NCBI GenBank assembly: GCA_035235625.1
Contig: CP141148.1
Coordinates: 10,163,001-10,227,000, forward strand
Source: Saururus chinensis
Lineage: Eukaryota; Streptophyta; Magnoliopsida; Piperales; Saururaceae
Direction of reading: 5' to 3'
Length of the DNA stretch: 64,000 nucleotides
The notes beneath the pieces are model-generated. The model worked only from the letters and a program-made list of their open reading frames with translations, ran no database searches and was not told the DNA's origin. Below, in pieces: positions 22,696-35,452 of the stretch (its first letter is position 1; the number at the start of each line of letters is the position of its first letter). The translations under genes were made by a program, and so were the position numbers.

Positions 22696-25600
22696 TTACT
22701 CTACCTCCACTGTCCAGCTCCTCCTATCCTCCACAAGACCCATTTGGATGCCTTCCAGTGTCGACTGAAGTTGCTGAGCTATTGTATCAGCTCCTGTTCT
22801 GTATTTTACCCTGCAAATTCGTTCTTGAGCAATGAATAGCTAGAACATAACATGGCATAGGCATTCAATTTAGTTTAACTCTAGCTTCCGTTATATTTTT
22901 TTCTTTCTTCTTAAACAATATTTGTTCCTCTATATATATAACTCCATGTGTGTTTGTTCCAGTGCTTCTGATATTACAAGCATGGAGGGTTCCATATTGA
23001 CAGATACGCTATCCATACAACAAGGAAGTGTTGGGACAGGATCATGGGATTTATTGGTACGCATGCTGCACATCGGTCATATGTATTGACACACATTTAT
23101 TTAGTGTTTATATTTAGTTAAAAAACGAAAGGGACTTTGCCAAGATTCAAACCATCGCACTTATACGAGCATAAGCAAGATACTAACCATCTAGACTATT
23201 CCACAGAGATATTGAAAAGTTTTTTTTTTGTTTCTTAAACTTATACTTCCAACTATGTAAAATTAAAAGAATAATATACACAGTCAAAAATGGGAGTGAA
23301 GTGTCTTCAATTTCAGGTATAATTGGCCATAATAGTGTTAAATTTATGTAATGAGCTCCATATAAACATTAGTTTTGTGGCGTGCTTTTTCAAAACAAAA
23401 TGTAGCTTTATGATATAGCCTAATACACTGGCTGCAAGCTTAGCATTTTCAAATAATAATTGCGTCCATTTCCAAAAGTGTAGGTCCTCTCATTTCTAAC
23501 ATTCTACCATCAACTATCCTTACATATCAAAATTGGTGCAATTATTATACAATTATAAAACGTTATTAGTGTAATCCTTCATTGTCTAGTTTCATTATTT
23601 AATTTTTTATGACGTTACTAATTTTATTACTAGTAACTAAATCATGTAAGTTACCTATGATGCTACAACATATGCCATATCATAATAGGCTCTTTTAGAG
23701 AAGTGTTATAATGATATTTCTTAGTTTTAATTATTTCAAATATGTATTAGTTAGTTCCGCGCCTGTCTCAATGTACCCAATGTATCATTGGCATGTACTC
23801 GTTAGCTATCAATACAACCATAGATAGCAATACCACTTTCCATGATTACAAGTCAAGTGGCTCTGAATTAGATTTACCTTTTACCACAATAGGTTATGGT
23901 TCCTACAGGAGCAACCACAACTGCTGTTCCTGTGCAAAAAACTTCATCTGCCTCAATCAATTCTTCAACAGGTACTTGACGTTCTTCAACCTGATCGAAT
24001 TTAAAAACAATAAAAAAATGATATTCTGCAGTAATCTATATTTCTCACAAGGTATTTAGTATCATTGACTGCTGTCTCGCATGATTCTACAGTTGGCATC
24101 CTCATTTGATTGTAGAAAAATAAGTACTACAATGCTATTTTCTTCATCAGGAGCTAGGCACATTTTACCTGATATCCAAAGTCACCTGCTAATTCAATAA
24201 TGCTTTTGCGTGTGATCCCAGAAAGAATTGTGCCCCCTAAAGCTGGGGTTGAGATTACATTGTTCTGCAGATAGAAAGAAAAATAGACAATCAATAAACA
24301 TGATGGAGTATTCATCTAGTATAGACTAAGGAAATAATTCCATTTCAGAGATTAATTTATCCTTCTTCCCATATTAAAGAGTCCATTCCTCTTCAAAGAG
24401 TAAAAGAATTATATAAATCTTTTTTTCCTTTCATATATCCAGTGACATACAGTTGGAAAAAAATGCTTCGTGATTATGATTATAATTTTATAATTTCAGT
24501 TGACACACTCAAAACACAATGTAATCAAAGGCTGCTATTATCCAAAATTTCGTGTATATCAATACTATTTTTATGCAGAATCTTTTTCTTCTCATGTAGA
24601 CATTGCTATGTCTTCAGGCCACTTATAACTTCTCAAAGGAAAACACCTTTTCAGCAGAAGATCTGCAAAATAAACCACACCTTCACAATGAATATGTTAC
24701 AAGACGCAGCCTCTTCAAGATTTCTTTTGTTGACACAGTCAAGAAAGAGCACATCAGAGAACCCTCTAGCCTTAGCTCGTAATTGTGCCTTCAGAACCTG
24801 CAAAATAAGAAGAGGTAAATTCAAAAGGGTCCAAATATCACCAGCTCTCCACTATAAAACCAAAAACCATTTCTTTTCACCATAAACTCTACTAGTACAC
24901 TATAGAAAACAACAGTGTAATAATAATAAAAAGAAGCTCGGGATATTTTGCCACTTTAGGTGCAGACATAGGAAATTTTTCAAAGAAAATAGAATCAGAC
25001 AAACACTGACAGGTGCATAGTTGCTTATTGTTTTGACTCCTCCAGTTCCACCAGGAGTGGCCCGGTGACATTCATCCTCAACGAACAAATTAATGGGTTC
25101 CAGGCCCTCCTGCACAGAGACAACCCAACAGTTTACTGCCATATTTAATGAAACCCATTCAATCTCCTTCAATATTAAAAACCCATCTGGCAGCCATCGA
25201 CCTGAAGCAGAAAACTATTTACCTTGAAATAATTTCCTACTGGTGAAGCGTAGATCAGAAACGTGTACTCAGGTGCCGGAGCCAACCCCAGAACTGGTCC
25301 GCTCCCCATCAGCAACGGCCGCACATACAGTGACCCTTTCCCCGGTGGTGGCACCTGGATTAAAATCACCATTAAAATCAAATAGAAAACAAAAGGAATT
25401 TTGCAGAGTAGAATTTGTGGGGGTGGGAAAAATCAGATCTTTTCCAACGAGGTAAGCAGATTACCCAGCGCCTGTTGGCGATGACCGTCTGCTTAACGGC
25501 GTCGGTGAACTGATCGACGGTGGGTGACGGCATGCAGAGCCTCCGGGCGCCTTCTTGCATACGAAGGGCGTTCTCCTCCGGCCGGAATAGCAGGAGGCCG

Positions 25601-27245
25601 CCATAGCCGCCGCCTCTCCGGTATGCCTTCAGCCCTTCAAACAGACCCTGTTTATCAAAACAAGTGAGCCAGCATTTCTCAAAATAAGGGTAGTTTTGCC
25701 ATTTCCTTCTCCTTCTCATAGTGTACAAATTTTTTTATTAGTGTACAAAGATTTGCTATCATTTAGGAGGACCCATTTGATTATTGAATGTTTACATCAT
25801 GTGGCAAAAAGGGATTAGAATTGTTAAGGTTTTCATTTTTATTATACTTTGCCTAGGTAAGCAAAGGTTTCCTCTTTATTCTAAGTTTTTTTATTTTTAT
25901 AAGCTGAAACTTATAGCATGAATCCTATTTTTAATCCCTTAATTAGTCATAAAATGCTTAGATATTAAGATGGACTTAGGTCAAAGCTATAAGTACAACA
26001 TAATAAAAAATGATCAGGTAACAATAATATTTGACCACATGACATAATGCTATGTGGCATTTAGGGTATAAACAATGTAATTACGGATTAGGAAACTTAA
26101 AACTGATAGTGAAGCTTCACACCCCGTTCACTATTCTGTGCCACAAAGAATTCAAGCATTTTTTATGTTTCACTTTGATAATAAATAGAGTATAAAGAAT
26201 GTGATCATTTTTAAGATCGATGGCACATAAGCTAATATCCATTAACATAAATATCACTTACCCTAATATATATCAATCTTGAAAATAAATCCTTCAGCTC
26301 ATAAGTAAAGTAAAGTCAAGCTTGATCTCGATGAAGCTAAAGTTAAGCTTTGCTAGCGGACAGTCTCGGGGACTCGACCATCGAAGTGTGAACCAGCTAG
26401 CCCGGAATATGAGGTAAGAGACAGGACCATCATGGATATACATACTTTCTTTGTTGACAAATACACATGGTGACAGGGAAATTTTTTGTCCTGTCTCTAA
26501 AGGATGACGAGTCTGTTATATTCCTTATTTTAGTCAATCTACCCCACAGAAGTTAGCGATAAAACTGTAAACCTTTTTTCATTTTCTTCCTCCTTCCATT
26601 CTCTTCCCAACATGCTCTCCATCTATCAATGTCTCCCGGGATAGTCATTGGATTCTAATTTCGTTATGTAGATTGTATATATTTACTGGCTGTATTAAAT
26701 GGGGTGAACTGACTAAAATAAGGGGTAAAAGTGTTTTCATTCTTATTTTTTTGATAGCTACATTTAAGTCCTAATCTGTCAAAAAATATGATTAGCTTCG
26801 CATTTATACCTGCCCGTAGTTGAGCACGCCGGAGGATGGGCTCAGCTCGATGTTCCCGTACCGGCTGATCGTCCCCTCGGAGAACTGCCCGTGGCTGTCG
26901 CCGGAGCATCTCATGGTGTACATATAATCGGTCGGCACGAGGCCGAATCCGAGATTGTCCCAGTTCATATCAGCGTACTCTTCGTCCCCCCTGTAATCAA
27001 TCACCTTATCATCATGCATCACGCAGCAAGAACACAGGACAACTGTTTTGTAGATTCACAAAAGCTAGCAAAGATTCTCACCTGTAAGGCTCCGGTAGAG
27101 GAGATGCAGCATGTGACGTGTAGAACGAGTAGCTAATGATCCCCCTCATAAGCTGCTGCGTGCATGCAATGTTTGGGATGCCGGAAAGCTTGCCGGAGAC
27201 GTGTCTCCGGTTCATGCAGCGGCCAATCATCCCCGACGAAAACAT
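22696..27245 (-). CDS. BCAT: Branched-chain-amino-acid aminotransferase, organellar type, nine exons
   Basis: This PLP enzyme (fold type IV) interconverts Leu, Ile and Val with their 2-oxo acids, using 2-oxoglutarate/glutamate. Exons on the minus strand are 27245-27082, 26990-26810, 25647-25465, 25354-25223, 25109-25011, 24797-24681, 24264-24169, 23990-23878 and 22810-22696. All introns are GT..AG, and the total is 1200 nt, in frame, giving 399 aa. Family signatures include [65 protein letters not shown], the PLP lysine in [12 protein letters not shown] (Lys246), [24 protein letters not shown] and [17 protein letters not shown]. The first ~58 residues are rich in Arg and Ser and poor in acids, so they are probably a plastid or mitochondrial transit peptide. 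The sequence is closer to the plastid BCAT2/3 type ([20 protein letters not shown]). Exons 2-4 are clearly GC-richer than exons 6-9. An alternative ATG lies five codons in. Intron 8 holds a SINE-like sequence. Confidence 0.95.
23107..23213 (-). mobile_element. tRNA-like SINE head in BCAT intron 8
   Basis: On the minus strand, an A-box-like TCTAGATGGTTAGTA is followed about 30 bases later by a B-box-like GGTTTGAATCTTGG, the internal pol III promoter layout of tRNA-derived SINEs. The sequence does not fold into a convincing functional tRNA, and no clear tail or target duplication was found. Confidence 0.4.
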
Positions 27246-27450
27246 GGGTCGTCTTCCTCCGATGTAAAAACTGGCCAGAGAGACCTGTATCTGACAGCAG
27301 TGCAACTTGTTAGAGATGATGAAGAGGACGAGGCATGGAACGGAGGAAGGAAGGCGTTTGATTTGGAGATGACAAAGGAAAAGTAGGACACGCTGAGGAA
27401 GTGTTGGGGAAGACAGACAGGGTTGGCTGTTGTGTTTATTTATGGATTGA
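27246..27450 (-). promoter_or_regulatory. BCAT 5' untranslated region and probable TATA-like box
   Basis: A TATA-like CATAAATAAA (minus strand, 27444-27435) lies about 190 bases upstream of the BCAT ATG, so a leader of roughly 160 bases is likely. The intervening sequence is CT-rich on the minus strand, as is common in plant leaders. An upstream in-frame extension is open to 27494 but would begin upstream of this box. Confidence 0.35.
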
Positions 27451-29154
27451 GACCAGACTGGGCTTGCCCTCAGATCTATTCCGCAGCCTTCCACGCCTCC
27501 CCCACGTCAGAGATGATCGATAACGAGTTGGGATTGGAATGGATCTGCAGTTCCAATTTTGCCCACTTTAGGACCCGATTATATGTCGTGGTGATGTTAT
27601 CGGGTCGGCTTTTGCATCACCCAGTTCGAGTTCATGAGTTGTTTTGTCCGGAGTCCAACTCGGACTTGAACAGCATGCTACTCCAGCTCGACCCGACCCG
27701 ATTAATATTTTTTTTTGAAAGTTTACTATAGAATATAAGCATAATTATATATGTTTATAGGTTATCTTAAGTGGTTAGCCTGCCATAGGCGAGTTGCGAT
27801 CAATTGGTGAACTTTCATCGTCAGGGCAAAAATTTATCATAAAAATTAAATTTTATGTGGGTTATGCGCATTAATCTATGCATTGTTGATTGTGGGTGAT
27901 TGATGGTTAGCAAACCTTCAACAGCCGATATGCTAGTGCGATCTTTAATGTGTTCATTATAAATGGGATTTAAATTTGACAGCTGACGATGTACATTGTG
28001 CACGTTAAAGATATAAATCAGGCAAAACTATCTTGTTCATTAAGTGATGTACCTACCCTTAGAGATTCTTAAAATTTTTAAGATGGTTAGCGTGTACATA
28101 TATCAAAAATTTGGTAAATTTATTCTATTTTCAAGTCGTCTAAGTACCTATCTCTAAGAGCATATTTAACAGGAGATGTTAAATTAAGCCATTAGAGATA
28201 CTCAATTTTCCCGTGGTAATTTAATAATAAGTGAATTCCAACCATAGATATTAAGCACAATCACTAGAAGCCAAAACATTAAAAATAATTATGAAAATAA
28301 AAACAATAATAATAAAGCAAAAGGTATCTCAACATGGGACTTCAAATTTGAAGTCCCTAGTGAAGGAAGCCATTTTCACATAAGAAATAACTCCTGGTAG
28401 GAAATAGACTCCAATTTTAACCACCAAAGATGCCAAACCGTTGGAGATGCTCTAAGCTTGGTAATTAGCCTGCCCCAATCAATAAGGGTCTGTATTGGAC
28501 TAATGAGAGTGACACAAGTAATGGGGTTTCTGTCCATGTACCTTTGATATGAGGTTTGTGGGGCTACAAATATCAGTTGTCTACATTTTTGTTGACATTA
28601 TCAAACAAGCAATTAAGACATTAGATGTTAAGATGTAGTCTTGTAGAGCATGATACATGGTACTATCCCCCAATCAATTTATTTAAGATTGATACCATTA
28701 CACGTGCGACTAGGGTCACATCCCTTGCAAAGATCTCTACTTCCTACCACACATCGGGTCAGCCGGGTCTAATTCAATTCGGACAAGGGCATTTTCGTCA
28801 TTTCAAAGAAGGGGAAAAGGTCCAAGTGCATGCCCCTTGGGTACTAATCCTCTTCCACCGTGTTAGTAGGGAGGAAAAGGCTGAGGATAAAGACAAAGAA
28901 GATTCCTAAAACAGACCTTCCAAATGGGGCCTACGTAACGTGAAGTGGGGCGCACATCGTACAGGGTATGGGCTGCCCTCCTGCCTGTGAAGCGTAATCT
29001 TGTCTCCCTCGGGCTTCTTCTTACAGGTGTGGAGCTTGCCAACTGCGATTTGTTTTTAAAAATTCGTCTATATTTATGATCTTTTCTTTTTTTTTTTCAA
29101 ACGAGTCTAGATTGGCTGCGCCGTCATAACGCCTAGAACAAAAAGATGATTTTA

Positions 29155-29160
<6 letters not shown>
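27451..29160. other. Intergenic, no gene seen
   Basis: A CGACCCGACCCG-rich patch near 27640-27710 resembles the repeat at 58188-58612. The open frame at 28625-28909 shows no domain. Nothing else was recognised. Confidence 0.45.

Positions 29161-29206
<46 letters not shown>
29161..29206. repeat. (AT)n microsatellite
   Basis: About 21 uninterrupted AT dinucleotides after an A-run; likely polymorphic. Confidence 0.95.
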
Positions 29207-29209
<3 letters not shown>

Positions 29210-29869
29210 TTATTTTAGATGTCAGGTCACACTGTAATAGTTTTAAGAGTTTTTATCATATTACCTGGCTCAATATTTTATAATTTTTAAATTTTAATAC
29301 TTAATTTTATATGATCTAGTTTAGAACAAATATATCCTTAGGTTAAACTAAATTTATACTTAAATTTTTATCTCATTATTGGTGAAAAATTATTGACGAT
29401 GATACAAATTTATATGAGCAAAATCAAAACACTCAACATACAGAAAATAAATTACCCACTTAAAAATTATCTATAGAAAGTAAAAAAATTCTCCTTCTCA
29501 ATCCTGTGTTCCAGATAACAAACCAGAATACAGTCACCTCCCGGTTTTAATCCAAAAACTGGTTCAAAAGGGGTAATCAAAGGAAGCCACTTTAGTGCTC
29601 GCTGAATTACAACAAATAGAATGTTCCGGCAATCTAAAAAACTGGGTTGCATTTAGAATGAATTGAAGGACTCTGGAGACTTGCGGCAAATGGGGATTAA
29701 ATGCTACAAAAAGAAAGGATTTTTTGGAGCACAGCGAATCCGAATGAAATCGGGTAGAGTACATCAACTTTGCATAACTTGTGAGACTTCTGAGAATGCG
29801 AAATGAGAGGATGGCTCTCACTAAACGAACCAAAGATCTCACGCTCCTCATGGCCTATGTCCAACATTT
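29207..29869. other. AT-rich intergenic DNA, no gene seen
   Basis: Overlapping minus-strand open frames at 29467-29851 are Arg/Ser/Leu-rich without recognisable motifs and are probably chance. Confidence 0.4.
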
Positions 29870-30890
29870 AATCCATATCGCATATACGATAACTCGATAT
29901 GTCAATAAAAAATATTTTTGATAATACAATATGTATTCTTTGAGCCAACAACCTATATATGATATTTGTCATAACGTATTATCGATAACACTATATATTA
30001 CCATAGCGTATTATCGATAACACGATATGTCACCATAGCGTATTATCGATAACACGATATGCTAACAATACATGCTATTGATAATACAAAATGTTATGAT
30101 ATCCTCTATATCGCATATACGATAATATGATATTCGCCAAAACGTGTTATCGATAACACGATATTTGCTATAGTGTATTATCAATAACATGAGATTCGTC
30201 ATAGCGTGTTATCGAAAACACAATATCTTGGCATAGTGTGTTATCGATAACACGATATGCCAACAAGACGTGCTATTTATTTTCTTCTATATCGCATATA
30301 CTATAATATGATATTCGTCATAGCGTGTTATCAATAACACGATATTCACCATAGCGTGTTATCGATAACATGATATACCAACAATACGTGTTATTGATAA
30401 TACAATATGCTATGATATCCTCTATATTGCATATGCTATAATACGATATTCATCAAAGCGTATTATTGATAATACAATATTTGTTATAGCGTATTATCAA
30501 TAACACGATATTTGCCATAGCGTGTTATCGATAACACGATATGCTAACAAGATGTGTTATTTATTTTCCTCTATCTCGCATATACGATAACACGATATTT
30601 GCTATAGCGTATTATCGATAACACGATATGCCAACAATGCATGTTATTGATAATACAATATGTTATGATATCCTCTTTATCGTATATACGATATTCGCCA
30701 AAGCGTGTTATTGATAATACGATATTTGACATAGCGTGTTATTGATAACAGGATATGCCAACAATACATGTTAATGATAATACGATATATCGCATATACT
30801 ATAATAGGATATTTGTCATAGGGTGTTATCAATAACACGATATTCGTCATAGCGTGTTATTGATAACATGATATTCACGAGTATTTGTTA
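29870..30890. repeat. Satellite-like array of ~30-bp palindromic units (GTGTTATCGATAACAC)
   Basis: About 1 kb is made of diverged copies of a ~30-bp unit whose core, CGTGTTATCGATAACACG, is its own reverse complement, followed by ATATTTGCCATAG or ATATGCCAACA spacers. The exact word TATCGATA occurs eight times, with many TATTGATA and TATCAATA variants. A higher-order unit starts with TATCGCATATACGATAA at about 29876, 30110, 30292, 30424, 30575, 30677 and 30788. No coding potential is seen. Each unit could form a hairpin or cruciform. Confidence 0.95.
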
Positions 30891-31959
30891 TTTATACAAT
30901 TATTCATCAAGTCAGGGATAAAAACCTCTGAGATCGTGTACATGCTTACATAAGATGTTCTACATAGTAAAACTTGCATATAAAAAATCATACTAGAGTC
31001 TCTCTTTGCACAATAGGGTAGGAGCGTATCATGGCTATTCTACAATGTCCTTCCTTGGCATCTACATCATTCTCCATTCTTATATAGCCATGTTCTCCCT
31101 GGATAGCCCCTCAAGATTCATTTTTTAAGTTGCAGTGTCATCTTGATCTCCTTTTGTAATGATAAATAGTTTATGTGGTTAGAAATTTTTGGACCAAAAT
31201 TAGAGAAGAACGATCGCCAATGAAGTGAAGGAAGCTGACAATCACTGAATAGAAATTGGAATTTGTTGTTGATGAAAATCACGGGGCGAAAATCACAAAT
31301 CATCTCTGAGCTCCGATCTCCTCTTTGTTTATGCATTGTCATAACTAGTTTACACGATTTTAAACCAAACCTTGTTAAAATGGTATTTTGGTCCATTTTT
31401 TTCTAAATATCGTGTAAACCCAAGTTCTATGGAATATTTTTTACAAAATCAAGGAATATGGAATATTTGTATTGTAGGCCAGGTAATATGGAAAAAACTA
31501 TAGTTTTAAACGTAATCTTGTTAGTCAAAATTATCACTATTATCCTCCACAAAGTCCTCGTTATAATTAAGTCTTGATTGGACAAGACGCACATTTTTTT
31601 TTCACATACCCGTTCAACTCTCCATTATTGTGGATTTGATTCTAGTGGGTCACGTCATCATCCAAAGATTTTTGGTGCTTCCAGGTCTAACAAGACATTG
31701 GTTTGTATATTGCTTGTGTTTGCCCCTATTTTGGCTATAGGTTTTCTATGTTTTGGTTTGTCTCTGCTTGCATAACAAGCTTTACATCAATTTGGACTTT
31801 ATACTGGGACTACTTCGGCTCGATTGCCATATCATGGTCAACTTCTATATCACTTGTCCACAACAACTTCCGGCGCTCTTCAATTCGCGCTTCTTCATTT
31901 TGGAACAAAGCATTAGTGGGCCGAAGTGATGTTATTTACTTAAGTTGAGCTTTATGCCT
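30891..31959. other. Intergenic, possible degraded retroelement
   Basis: No gene recognised. A short plus-strand frame at 31578-31775 has a hydrophobic tail but no domain. From about 31960 the sequence becomes Gypsy-like. Confidence 0.35.
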
Positions 31960-32380
31960 ATTCGTTCCCTCGTCACAAGTACCAACAGCCACCTAGAGGA
32001 CGAGGTGGAGCGGAAGCAAGGTGGAATGTTATAACCCGTCCTAGGGGTCGAGTTTACCTTCAAAGTCTAGTTAAATTAAGATTTAGTTATTATTAATAGA
32101 AGTAATTTAATATAATTAAAATTGTATTTTTATTGGGCTTGAGATGATATTAGAGGTTTTTTTTTAATTTAAAATTTTATTAGCATTAGGATTAGGCCTA
32201 TTAATTGCCTATAAATATGTAAAGGCTATGCCCTATTTGATAAGTTTAGAAATCAAAAAGTTAGTTTGTTTTAATTTTATTTGTAATTATTTTCAGTTAT
32301 CTTTTTTTGTTTTACTTGTGTAGACATCGATCTACATCAATATGATGCTTAGTGCCCTATGTGGATTGGTTACAGAAACT
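31960..32380 (+). mobile_element. Gypsy pol 3' end joined to an LTR start
   Basis: The translation contains LEDEVERKQGGML, the usual C-terminal end of Gypsy polyproteins (LEDKVxxxGGGN). It is followed immediately by TGTTATAACCCGTCC, a typical LTR start. The LTR may end near 32380 (GGTTACA). No internal coding region remains upstream. Confidence 0.45.
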
Positions 32381-33239
32381 AAAAGAATGTTTTCTCTTTT
32401 TTTAAAAAAATTTAAATAACTATTAGAAGAGGGTTTATATAGGTTAAGCTCATTTAGGTTTTGAGAGCCCGATCTCACTTTAAAGTGCATGAGAATCATA
32501 TATGTGAATTGGTTGAAGGAGTGAATAGTCCCTCATCGCCTAGAAAAAGGTAGTAATGTATGTATATAAGACATAAGTTTAGCCTTTCAAGTTAGGCACT
32601 TGGGTCACCCTACTTTTGTGGGAGAGATACATATTGGACCCATGTACCTAGGTGGGCTAACTCACGCGCACCGCCTATGCTGTCAACTCAGATGTGCGAC
32701 GGGCTGGGTAAACAAGATTATTATTTTGGGCACAAATTCATTTGGTTTTTTCTTTACCCAAAATAGGTCCAGTTTTTGTTTTACCAAAATGTGTCCGTTA
32801 ATGGACGGACATGTCGGTTTGAATGGGATAAGTTATCTTCAACTAAATTTTTTATAAAACATTGAAAATTATTTTCTGAATCATCATTTACTGGATTTTC
32901 TTGTCTATGTCTTATGTGAGAGCAATTCCATAATTTTTTTTCACTGCATGCATTGTGTAAAAGTGCTTTTACAGAGTGTGGTTGATCGTCTTATCCTGGG
33001 AGGCACATGCCCAAGTGAATCCTTAGCACCAATTAAAAGGGTGAATTCTGTCTTAAGGTCATAACATTTTTACTTGATTTGATCATCTTTTTTTAGTGAG
33101 TTTATTTCATCACAACACTTATGAATGTACAAAAATAACAATCTTACGGCAGAATTCTTATTTTTTTTGTACTTTACTATTGTGTCTAAAATTTTGAAAG
33201 TGCGTTCTAAATATTTTGAAACTGACACTATCTTTTGTT
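32381..33239. other. AT-rich sequence before the Copia gag, no gene seen
   Basis: It may contain the 5' LTR and leader of the plus-strand Copia element, but I could not identify a primer-binding site or a matching 3' LTR. The open frame at 32600-32857 has no domain. Confidence 0.35.
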
Positions 33240-35123
33240 TATTGGAAGAGAAATGGCTCAGAGGATACCAATTTGACTTTAGTCATAATTTCCACTCCGG
33301 TGAATGCTCCTGTTCAAATAAAAAGGGGAAAACCAGAAAAATCCAGTGGTGTGGATTTCAAAAGATGACAACAGAAGATGTTGTTCTATCTTACCACATT
33401 GATTTGGCTTGATTCCTTTAAAAAGAAGTACTTGTTCTCACTAAGGAAAAAAGCGATAACAAAACGGCTTTTGCGGCAGTCGATGCATGGAAATATGCAG
33501 ATTTTCTATGTCGTTATTATATCCTTAATGGGTTGGATAACATGTTATATAACATATATAGTCCGATGAAAAGTGCTAAGGCACTATGGGAGTCATTGGA
33601 TAAGAAGTACAAGACACAGGATACTGGAACAAAGAAATTTGTGGTAGGTAAATTCTTGGACTTCAAGATGATGGACTCTAAGACAATAATTAATCAAGTC
33701 TAAGAACTCCAAGTTATTCTGCATAATATATATAAAAGGTATAACTTTAAGTGAGTCTTTTCAAGTGGCTGTAATAATAGAAAAATTGCCAACTTCCTGA
33801 AAGGACTTTAAGAATTACTTAAAGTATAAACGTTAGGAGATGAACATGGAAGACTTGATAGTAAGGTTGAGAATAGAAGAGGACAACAATGCTTTTGAAA
33901 AGAAAACAGGAGGTCATGACATGGAAACCAAAGTCAATATTGTGAAACAATATTATAAAAATAATAATTTCAACAACAAGAAGAGGAAAATTCATGGAGG
34001 ATAGTCAAATAACAACTCCAACAAAGCTAAATTTAAGGACAAGTACGATGCATGTGACAAGTAAGACCAGACGGCTAAGGATTGTCACAATCGAAAAAAA
34101 TAAGAGGTTTTTAAGAAGAAAAATACATAAGCCAACGTGACTAAAGACAAAAATCTCTCTAATAATGTAAATGACATCAACATTTTTGTTGTAATTTTTT
34201 AAGTGAACATGGTCATTAATGCAAGAGAATTGTAGGTGGACTCCAGTGCCACCCATCATATGTGCTCAAATAGAAAAATATTTTCCACTTATGAACCAGT
34301 GGAAAATAGTAAATAACTTTTTATGACAATTCTTCTACCACTAAGGTTGAAGATACAGGAAAAGTGATGCTCAAGATAGCTTTAGGTATAGAACTCACTC
34401 TTAATAATGTATTGTATGTGGTAGAAATTTGAAAGAATTTAGTGTCATGATCATTGTTGAGCAAGAATGAGTTCAAATTAGTGTTACTACAAAAAAGTTG
34501 ATTTTCAACGGCAGTTGTCAACCATCACTAAAAACCACCTTAACCGTCGCTAAAGGTATTAGCAACGATCAAATATTTGTTGCTATCGATTGCATCACAG
34601 ATAGTATTAGCGATAGCCAATTTGGTTTTCACCGACATACACATTGTTCCTATATGTCACCATTGAGTTTATAGTGACGTTTTATGTGGCTTTAGCTATA
34701 GTTTTAACCGTCGCTAATGTATATGTTTTTAGGGATGGCCTTTGGCCACAAAGGCCATCACTGAAACTCAAATTTTAGTGACACCAACTATAGGCCGTCA
34801 ATTAAACTCTTGGTTTCAACTATTGCCAATACAGCAACAGCGACGGCACAACCATCACTAATGTCAATTTTAAAAAAAAATAGAAAAAATTATTTTTAAA
34901 AAAAAATGACATCAGCAACGGCCGTGGTCGCCGTTGTTAAGTTTTAAAAAAAATTAGAAAAAATTGAAAATTTTTTATTAAAAAAAATATTGTGTACTTT
35001 TGATTCATCTGCTTCAAGATTTTCATCTCTCACAGATGCACAACTTAAGGAAAAAATTTTAGGCACTAAATTAGCTTAAACAGAAACTAAATTCATTCAT
35101 AAAAACCATACGTGAAAGCGTAC

Positions 35124-35452
35124 TTTCTGCATCAATAAAGCATCCTCAGAGACATTGGCAGAAATATCGGCCGGCAGCTTTCAGAGCCCGTTTTGTTGTT
35201 GTCTTCTTGGCCTTTCCCTTCTTTGTTGTTTTCTACCATCTTCTTTTTGGCGAAGCTGATTGATCATGTCTTCAGCAGCACCAGGCCAGTAGTGATCACC
35301 ATCAAAATAAGGCAAACGAGCAGCAGTTACCTTCCCCTTACATTCGCCAATTGATACAAAGAAGTGGTCATATAAATTAGTTAGGTCAACGACAATATTT
35401 TCCTTGGAAGCTTTCCTAAAAATCTCTTCGCTGCAACTTCTTTCACTATCCT
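35124..35452 (-). pseudogene. HAC: Captured exon of a plant CBP/p300-type histone acetyltransferase (HAC)
   Basis: Minus-strand translation gives [20 protein letters not shown], then [20 protein letters not shown], then QKEDGRKQ, a [18 protein letters not shown] stretch and DISANVSEDALLMQK before a GT donor at 35123. This is the segment of HAC1/HAC12 proteins just before and within the acetyltransferase region (relatives read [15 protein letters not shown]). Two single-base frameshifts, one after GRKQ and one after ALKAAG, kill the frame. The upstream boundary is a T-rich stretch that looks like an intron end. HAC proteins acetylate histones; this fragment lacks the PHD, ZZ and TAZ zinc fingers and most of the catalytic domain. 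Confidence 0.85.

Noticed and set aside
23107-23213. Functional tRNA gene in BCAT intron 8
   Set aside because: A-box and B-box-like words are present, but I cannot draw a proper acceptor stem or anticodon arm, so a SINE head is more likely.
29870-30890. CRISPR array
   Set aside because: Repeats and spacers are both degenerate, units are palindromic and the sequence is plant nuclear DNA; this is a satellite-like tandem array.
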